This document shows, piece after piece, positions 58,463 to 64,000 of a stretch of DNA of 64,000 nt (positions within the stretch are counted from its first letter, which is position 1; each line of letters starts with the position of its first letter). The stretch comes from Tetraselmis striata (lineage: Eukaryota > Chlorophyta > Chlorodendrophyceae > Chlorodendrales > Chlorodendraceae), in NCBI GenBank assembly GCA_006384855.1, contig VCJN01002785.1, positions 124,001-188,000 on the forward strand. The letters run 5' to 3'. The notes below the pieces were generated by a model. That model did no database searches. It worked only from the letters and a program-made list of their open reading frames with translations, and was not told where the DNA came from. Both the position numbers and the translations under genes were made by a program.

Positions 58463-60112
58463 TCACAGCCGGCAAGGAGGGTGCGGCGCGAGTGCCGCGG
58501 GGCCTATCTCCGCCAGGCTGCGGGTGCCCATCAGCCGCATCGTGGTCACCAGCTCCTCGCGTAACATATCCAACACTCTCTCCGCGCCCGGCTGCCCGTA
58601 GCCCGCGGCGCCCCACAGCATGGGGCGCGCCATACCCACAGCGCGCGCTCCCATCGCCAGCGCCTTAAAGACATCCGTCCCACGTCGGATGCCGCCGTCG
58701 AGGTAGACCTCCAGCTGGCCCTGCAGCCCCTCCGCGCGCAGGGCCGCCATCACCTCAGACAGCACCTCGATGGAGCTGCGCGCAAAGTCCAGCTGGCGGC
58801 CGCCTGCGGCATTATACAGCGCGCCGGTGAGCCCCCACCTCCATAGCGCAGCCGTTCTCACTACTCGTGATGCCGAAAGCCGTAACAAATCACCGAGAGG
58901 CTGCCCCACCGTGGTTGGACACCACGATGCCGGCGACCAGCGGATGCTTGGCGGCCAGCACCGCGTCCTCGCCCGTCTGGATGCCCTTCAGGACGATCGG
59001 CATGCTCGTGAGCGAGCGCAGCCAGGCGAGGTCGTCCCACGACAGATTTGGGTCGAAGAAAGTCCTCAGCGCGCCCATCACGCCCGCGCTCCTGCTCACC
59101 TCCTCGCGCTCGCCCTGCATGCTGTGCGGTACCTCGCTCGTGAAGCGGTTGCGCATGTCGCTCTCGCGCCGCCCCGGCCACGCCACGTCCACGGTGACAA
59201 ACAGCCCCTGGAAGCCCAGCTGCTCCGCCTGTTGCACGATGGCCGCCGTGCGCTCGCGCTCGGAGCTCACGTACAGCTGGAAGAAGGCGGGCTGGCCTGC
59301 GAGGGGCAATTTGGAAGGGGGCGCATTGCTCAGCCGTTGCGGGCAGCGTTTCTCAAGAACTGTCTCGACGATTGCATAGCAGCATCGAGGGCGGCCGCAC
59401 CTGGGCTCCGAGCCGCCGCTATTTCCCCCAGCGGCTTGGACGACAGCGTGGGCACCATGTACGGCAGGCTGCGCGCGCCGGCGGCGCGCATCAGCAGGCA
59501 CTCCGCCTCGGGGTGCGCCATGCCCACCAGCGCGCTGGCGGAGATATAGAGCGGCGCGGCGCAGGGCTGCCCCAAGACGGTGCACGCCGTGCTGACGTCA
59601 CGCACAGGCCGTAGAACGCGTGGGCGCAGGAACAGCCGGCGGAATGCGCCCGTGTTTTCGCGGAGCGTAGTCTCCGTCTCGGCGCCGGAGCTATAGTAGT
59701 CCCAGCCGTAGGGATCCATGGCGGCCCGCGCAACCGCCTCCATGTCACTGACGTTGATGATCGCGCCCAGCGGTGGCCTAGTACTCGTATCCGTCGTACC
59801 GTTGCCGCTGCCGGCGGCTTCACCGGGCGTCGGTGCGGCGGCAGTCGGCTCGTCGGGATCGAGCTCGCCAATCAGGGCACCCGCAGGCAGGCACTCCTGC
59901 AGCAGCGCTGCACCCCGCGCGCCGTGCGCGGCCTGGAACGCGGCAGTACTGTCGCGCCCTGCCACGCTCAGCAACAGGGCCACGCCCCCAGGGTGCTGCG
60001 CCACGAACGCGGTGCAGTCGTACACGCGCCCTTCGATCGCCAGCCAGCAGCTGGAGGCGCTGCCGTGGCGCGCCAGCTCGGAGCCGGACACCCGACGAGT
60101 TGCAGGCGCCAT
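58463..60112 (-). CDS. Cytochrome b5-FMN 2-hydroxyacid dehydrogenase (flavocytochrome b2-like) with a PTS1-type end
   Basis: complement(58463-58803, 58910-59296, 59401-60112), GT-AG borders, 479 residues. Residues 1-85 form a cytochrome b5 domain with the heme ligands His40 (FVAQHPGG) and His63 (FQAAH), 23 apart as in the family. A Pro/Thr linker follows. The FMN barrel starts near 115 (NVSDMEAVARAAMDPYGWDY, YYSSGAETETTLREN) and has APLYISASALVGMAHPEAE, FFQLYVSSER, GLFVTVDVAWPGRRESDMRN, the active-site VSNHGGRQLD, YLDGGIRRGTDVFKALAMGA and VGMARPMLWG. It would oxidise L-lactate or another 2-hydroxyacid and pass electrons through heme. No mitochondrial leader is seen; the protein ends PPCRL, and CRL fits the peroxisomal PTS1 pattern. 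Confidence 0.93.
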
Positions 60113-60555
60113 AGCACGTCACACCCACCCAACCAGTCAAGGTGTGAGGGGACCACCTCCTGTAGATTCGAAAAGGCGGCGGAGGCGCTGACTCCCCCCG
60201 GCGGGCAGGCAGACCGAGCTGGCGAGAGTGCCAGGGGCGGACCGGGCTCGGCCTATGTCATCCTATCCCTTGTCATGTGACAGGGGTGGCTGCTACTAAG
60301 CAGCCCGGGCCGGGTGCAAACCATCTCGGGATGTGCACTCGGACGGAGACTGATGCGTTATGACGATATATACCTGTCCGAAAATCTTCGGATTGGGCGC
60401 GATGTTATACCGATGTGACACGAAACGCTAAATGCCACTACAATATATATAGAGAAATATTTCAGATGTATTTACTCCTGCTCATCCGAATCAAGCACAT
60501 TAATACCACTGTTCTTTTTACATCATGGCTCTAACATATGCGCACTACCAACAGA
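60113..60555. other. 5' flank of the flavoenzyme gene
   Basis: GC-rich to 60260, then AT-rich. No gene or clear promoter motif recognised. Confidence 0.5.
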
Positions 60556-60572
60556 ACTGACAGCAACTATGA

Positions 60573-61040
60573 CGGACCGGGCGTCTTCCGCCCCAGTGCA
60601 GGGTGTTCACCGGTACTACCCTTTTGTGGTTGAGGACCGCGGCCGTCTCGGGAAGTCCGCTTTGACGGTGGTCTACATCTTCGCGGTGCTGTTGGCTGTG
60701 CGCAACTTCCCTGGCGGTCCTTCCGCCCCGACCTCTTGCTTTCTTGGTGGTCAATCCGTTCAGGCACTTCGAAACTTTGTCGCCAGCCAACCTGCTGAGT
60801 TCCGCCGTCACCTGTCACGCACACGCCGGGGGCTGTTGCAGCGGGTCTCGGCTTGCGTGCATGGTACCCTGGGCGGCATTCTCTCTGCCGGTGTGCAGAT
60901 GGCCAAGTCTGATGCGTGTGCTCGTGCCCACTTTGCGTCTTCTCATGTTACTGTTTCTACCCCGCAGTCGCTGTAGAGGACCTTTCTGATTGCCTTTTAT
61001 TTTGGTGATTTCCGATATCGCCTTCTGTTGCTCGCTCATG
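60573..61040 (+). repeat. Long inverted repeat, left arm (right arm 61343-61803)
   Basis: The arms are nearly identical reverse complements over about 460 bp, starting gacggaccgggcgtcttccg and ending ccgatatcgccttctgttgc. The spacer (about 61045-61320) is the reverse complement of 47160-47440. Each arm encodes the same gag-like protein piece: HRYYPFVVEDRGRLGKSALT, VVYIFAVLLAVRNFPGGPSA, QALRNFVASQPAEFRRHLSR, CVHGTLGGILSAGVQ. The ORF in the left arm is 60569-60976 (+), in the right arm 61809-61405 (-). Confidence 0.85.
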
Positions 61041-61342
61041 TAAGTAAACAGGTTGCTAGGAAAAGAGAGACATAAGCCTGAAACCAAGGTGGAGCAGGAG
61101 GCCAGGGAGCCAAGAACCAAGGGAGAGCCAAGGGAATCACGAAGTCGCCAAGTTGCCAGGAACCAAAGGGATCACCGCCCCGGAATAGGCCATCAGCCGC
61201 GGCGAGGACGCTTGCAGCCAATGACCCGGGTCATAGCAACACAGGCCGACCAGCGAGGCGACGCAGGCGCAAGAGCACCATCACGTGCCGCGCGCGGCCG
61301 CGACCCCGCCAAGAATGTTGTCTGCATGTACTATTAATTACA

Positions 61343-61803
61343 TGAGCTAGCAGCAGAAGGCGATATCGGAAATCACCAAAATAAAAGGCAATCAGAAAGG
61401 TCCTCTACAGCGACTGCGGGGTGGAAGCAGTAACATGAGAAGACGCAGAGTGGGCACGAGCACACGCATCAGACTTATGCACACCGGCAGAGAGAATGCC
61501 GCCCAGGGTACCATGCACGCAAGCCGAGACCCGCTGCAACAGCCCCCGGCGTGTGCGCGACAGGTGACGGCGGAACTCAGCAGGTTGGCCGGCGACAAAG
61601 TTTCGAAGTGCCTGAACGGATTGACCACCAAGAAAGCAAGAGGTCGGGGCGGAAGGACCACCAGGGAAGTTGCGCACAGCCAACAGCACCGCGAAGATGT
61701 AGACCACCGTCAAAGCGGACTTCCCGAGTCGGCCGCGGTCCTCAACCACAAAAGGGTAGTACCGGTGAACACCCTGCACTGGGGCGGAAGACGCCCGGTC
61801 CGC
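61343..61803 (-). repeat. Long inverted repeat, right arm
   Basis: Partner of 60573-61040, with a few small indels (a six-base piece missing near 61475). The word tgcacaccggcagagagaat in this arm recurs at 62296-62315, so a third partial copy lies just beyond. Confidence 0.85.
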
Positions 61804-61851
61804 TGCCAACTTAGCATGCTCCGCCTCGATCGCCGCGATTCCCGGGATGCA

Positions 61852-62361
61852 CTAGCGGGGGTCGTTGCTCCAAGTGGGGGTCGTGGAGAACACGCACGCG
61901 AAGTCGATCATGTAATCGCACGCCGCCCCCCCCCCCCCCCCCCACCCCGCCAGCGCCAGGTCCGACGGCCGCGAGCGGTCCGCTGGGCGCAGCCCACTCG
62001 TCTCAAGGGTCAATTCGCCGGCTCCCGAGCGGTCCCGGTCAAGCACCGCCCCCGCATCAATTGCCACAGATGCCCACAGATTCTTCAAAGCGGTATGCAT
62101 GGGGTGCTTGTAGTTCGCTACGGGGCATAAGGGTAGATGATCCACGATGAAATCCGTAGCGCTCCGGTTCGAGCCATCCGTAGAGCGAAGCCATAAGGGA
62201 TCAATACCACACGTTGGTCCAGGGCAAGTGACAAGCGCGGAACCTCCGCGCGGGCAAAGGCCCAGTACCCGCGCAGCGGCAGCATCAGACTTGGCCATCT
62301 GCACACCGGCAGAGAGAATGCCGCCCAGGGTACCATGCACGCAAGCCGATGTTGTCTGCAT
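61852..62361 (-). pseudogene. Retroelement protein tail, continuous with a copy of the arm-encoded piece
   Basis: A 169-codon minus-strand frame begins with VHGTLGGILSAGVQMAKSDA, shared with the inverted-repeat arms, and continues SALVTCPGPTCGIDPLWLRS, TDFIVDHLPLCPVANYKHPM, HTALKNLWASVAIDAGAVLD, then LRPADRSRPSDLALAGWG and a Gly run from a poly-C tract (61926-61943), then CDYMIDFACVFST. The C-x-x-C ... H ... C and R-P-A-D/S-D-L patterns match the tail at 46726-47150 in layout. This shows that the arm piece and the nuclease-like tail belong to one protein. The element is not named. Confidence 0.5.
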
Positions 62362-62419
62362 GTGCCATGTATTAATACCACTGGTAGTAATCCTTTAAGG
62401 GAAAGTAAAGCTCGCCCCG

Positions 62420-62650
62420 GGACATGGACCGGAGCCGCCCCAGCACTTGCACCAATTGCATTCGTAGGTCTAGCATAGCCCTTAGACCATTATTGCCTCA
62501 TTCAAACCCCGAAGGCGAATGCATCGTCAACCGGGTAAACCCAGAACACGCCACCACGATATTGCCGAAATACATGGACCATGAATCGATTCCGGGACCT
62601 CGCACATATACGAGACGACTTAACCGAGCGGACAGGGAATGTCCTTTGTA
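62420..62650 (-). repeat. tRNA-like SINE candidate, copy 2
   Basis: On the minus strand A-like ctcggttaagtcgtc (62614-62628), stem ctcg..cgag, B-like ggaatcgattcatgg (62579-62593), then a second B-like ggggtttgaatgagg (62496-62510). Order and spacing match 35200-35470. Confidence 0.5.
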
Positions 62651-62660
62651 GTGGTATAGC

Positions 62661-62706
62661 TAATATAGTTACATGCGCTAGCTGCAAAAGGCGATCAGGA
62701 AACCAC
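62661..62706 (+). repeat. Short dispersed repeat next to the gag-like element
   Basis: taatatagttacatgcgcta and gctgcaaaaggcgatcagga with aaccac. The same words occur at 32970-33003 and, shorter, at about 4722-4738. A hairpin agggtttcct..aggaaaccct follows at 62730-62764. Confidence 0.6.
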
Positions 62707-63255
62707 CCGAATAGGCAATAGAAAACTGTAGGGTTTCCTTGGGAGGAACGACCTAGGAAACCCTGGTTTTCGCAGCGCCGTCAGGGTTGAGTAACGACCC
62801 TGCCGGCCCGGGACGCTAGGACCGGCCGGCGCCGGTCCGGCGGCGCCCTTTATCCGAGTATACAGGCCGGCCGCGGACCGGGGGCACCTTCAGGTGTTGG
62901 AAGGCACCCGACTATATTGTCTTCTACGACTGGTACATTTTCGTTTCGTCTTCGACTACAAAAATGCAAATTTCTTCTGCGTTATGTAGTGTGTTTGATC
63001 CCGGCACTCACCATGGCTCGCTCCGCGAGTACGTCTTGGGCGTGGCTCTTTGTCTCGCTCGTGTGTGGTGCTGTCGCCATGCTTTCTCGTCTCTGTTTTA
63101 GCAGTAGACAAGTTTGAACTCGTTTGGAACGAGTTACTGGACTCCCGCAAAGCTCTTCGTGAGCAACTCGTTACGCGCGAAAATCATCTCATTTCCTAGG
63201 TGGCGACACTCTACATGCAGACGGGGCGGCTGAACCTCCCCCTCTCGTCGCCGCT

Positions 63256-63997
63256 AGCTAGCTAGTCTATAGACAGGTAGTAGCTGATACTTCTGCTGCT
63301 CTACTCCGTATCGAACGAGAGGTTTCTGAACTTAGGCAGGCAGTCGCGTCGTCGAGCGGTCCGTCCACTTCGGCTTCAGCTTCGAAACGCGTTGCGGAGG
63401 GGGACGCCGACTACGACGTCTTCCAGATCTTTGACCTTTTGGCACCGGCGGAGGAGCCTCTGCGTGACTTGGTGGAGGACGGCACCGATCTTCCTGCTTC
63501 CTCGCTAGCTTCGTCTGCGGAGCTGTTCAAGACGATTACCGTGGCACTGGCATTGTGTACCACTGTGGCTCTTCCGATTAACAAGCGTGGCAAGAAGCTG
63601 CATGTGGAGCACGAGTACATCGCGGAAGTCGCCAAGGAGTTCGATGCAGTGGACCCTCTCGGCGAGAAGGGCTCAGCGGACAACAAGGAGCTGAAGAAGG
63701 CGATTGAGAAGGTCAAGGCCAAGAAACCTTCCTCTTATTCTTCGCGCGCGAAGCCTACTTCCTCTTCTCGCAAGCCCGAGTCTTTTCGCCGTGGGAGCGA
63801 CAACCGGAGGGAGGGCGGCCGTCGCGAGGAGAAGTCTTCTGCTGGTCGGTCTTCTGCTGCGGACATCCCATGCATGTTATCGTTGCCAGAGGAAGGGACA
63901 CTTCAGTAGGGACTGCCCGAGTGCACGTCGCCGAAGCTGTGGAGTCTGCAATCCTCCTGGCATGGCCAGTGATGGTGTCTCGAGTAGCTGCAGTTAG
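63256..63997 (+). pseudogene. Gag-like retroelement ORF with CCHC zinc knuckle, runs off the window
   Basis: The frame from about 63256 reads LLRIEREVSELRQAVASSSG, then DYDVFQIFDLLAPAEEPLRD, HVEHEYIAEVAKEFDAVDPL and a Lys/Ser/Arg-rich tail (SSYSSRAKPTSSSRKPESFR, RREGGRREEKSS). The knuckle CYRCQRKGHFSRDC (C-x2-C-x4-H-x4-C) follows in the next frame at 63872-63913; removing one C of the CCC at 63867-63869 would join the frames. Upstream, 63110-63250 gives KFELVWNELLDSRKALREQL, coiled coil, with TAG stops. Binding of element RNA is the expected role. Pol or recombinase genes would lie beyond the window. Confidence 0.65.
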
Positions 63998-64000
63998 GCC

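Noticed and set aside
58770..59549. 259-codon plus-strand frame
   Set aside because: Antisense to the FMN dehydrogenase exons and crosses its introns; no domain.

Overview
This is a nuclear segment of a eukaryote, most likely a green alga (Chlorophyta). The evidence is spliced genes with GT-AG introns, strong G/C preference at third codon positions in the conserved exons, a carbamoyl-phosphate synthase large chain with a plastid-type leader, a DUF5522 plus ATP-PPase protein, and many GC-rich repeats with long pure poly-C/poly-G tracts. No bacterial operon, rRNA, CRISPR array or organelle gene was seen. The algal assignment is an inference from gene content.

Layout: 1-0.2 kb, C-terminus of a basic/acidic repeat protein. 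1.3-6.3 kb, decayed retroelement coding sequence, a ~68-bp minisatellite between two LTR-like direct repeats, and a ~225-bp tandem repeat. 6.4-8.6 kb, two convergent genes: DJ-1/PfpI (+) and a DUF5522/ATP-PPase diphthine-ammonia-ligase-like protein (-). 10.4-13.2 kb, a PWWP-domain gene (+). 13.2-18.9 kb, gene-poor repeats. 18.96-23.70 kb, the nine-exon carbamoyl-phosphate synthase large chain gene (-), modelled completely at 1167 residues. 26.0-32.7 kb, a TA-flanked Tc1/mariner-type array of 2680-bp units with two nearly identical transposase genes and three copies of a TIR-bounded non-coding segment. 33.6-40.2 kb, a decayed coiled-coil ORF, a tRNA-like SINE and a decayed LINE (-). 42.0-46.1 kb, a twelve-exon saccharopine-dehydrogenase-like gene (+), 445 residues. 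46.7-51.8 kb, retroelement tail, a tyrosine-recombinase element between ~200-bp direct repeats, and a small LTR-like element. 54.1-57.5 kb, a sulfotransferase-like gene (+). 58.5-60.1 kb, a cytochrome b5/FMN 2-hydroxyacid dehydrogenase (-) ending in a peroxisomal-type CRL tripeptide. 60.6-64.0 kb, a long inverted repeat of retroelement coding sequence, another SINE copy and a gag-like ORF with a CCHC knuckle running off the window.

The host genes are unrelated housekeeping genes (pyrimidine/arginine precursor synthesis, diphthamide or tRNA-type ATP-PPase chemistry, stress/deglycase, chromatin reading, 2-hydroxyacid oxidation) and do not form a cluster. The accessory content is the more unusual part: the composite Tc1/mariner array, the recombinase element lacking a visible reverse transcriptase, several short direct-repeat pairs that bracket unique sequence, and poly-C tracts lying just after 5' splice sites. 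In at least four places one base in a short homopolymer separates two conserved reading frames, so consensus indels should be considered before calling those genes dead.
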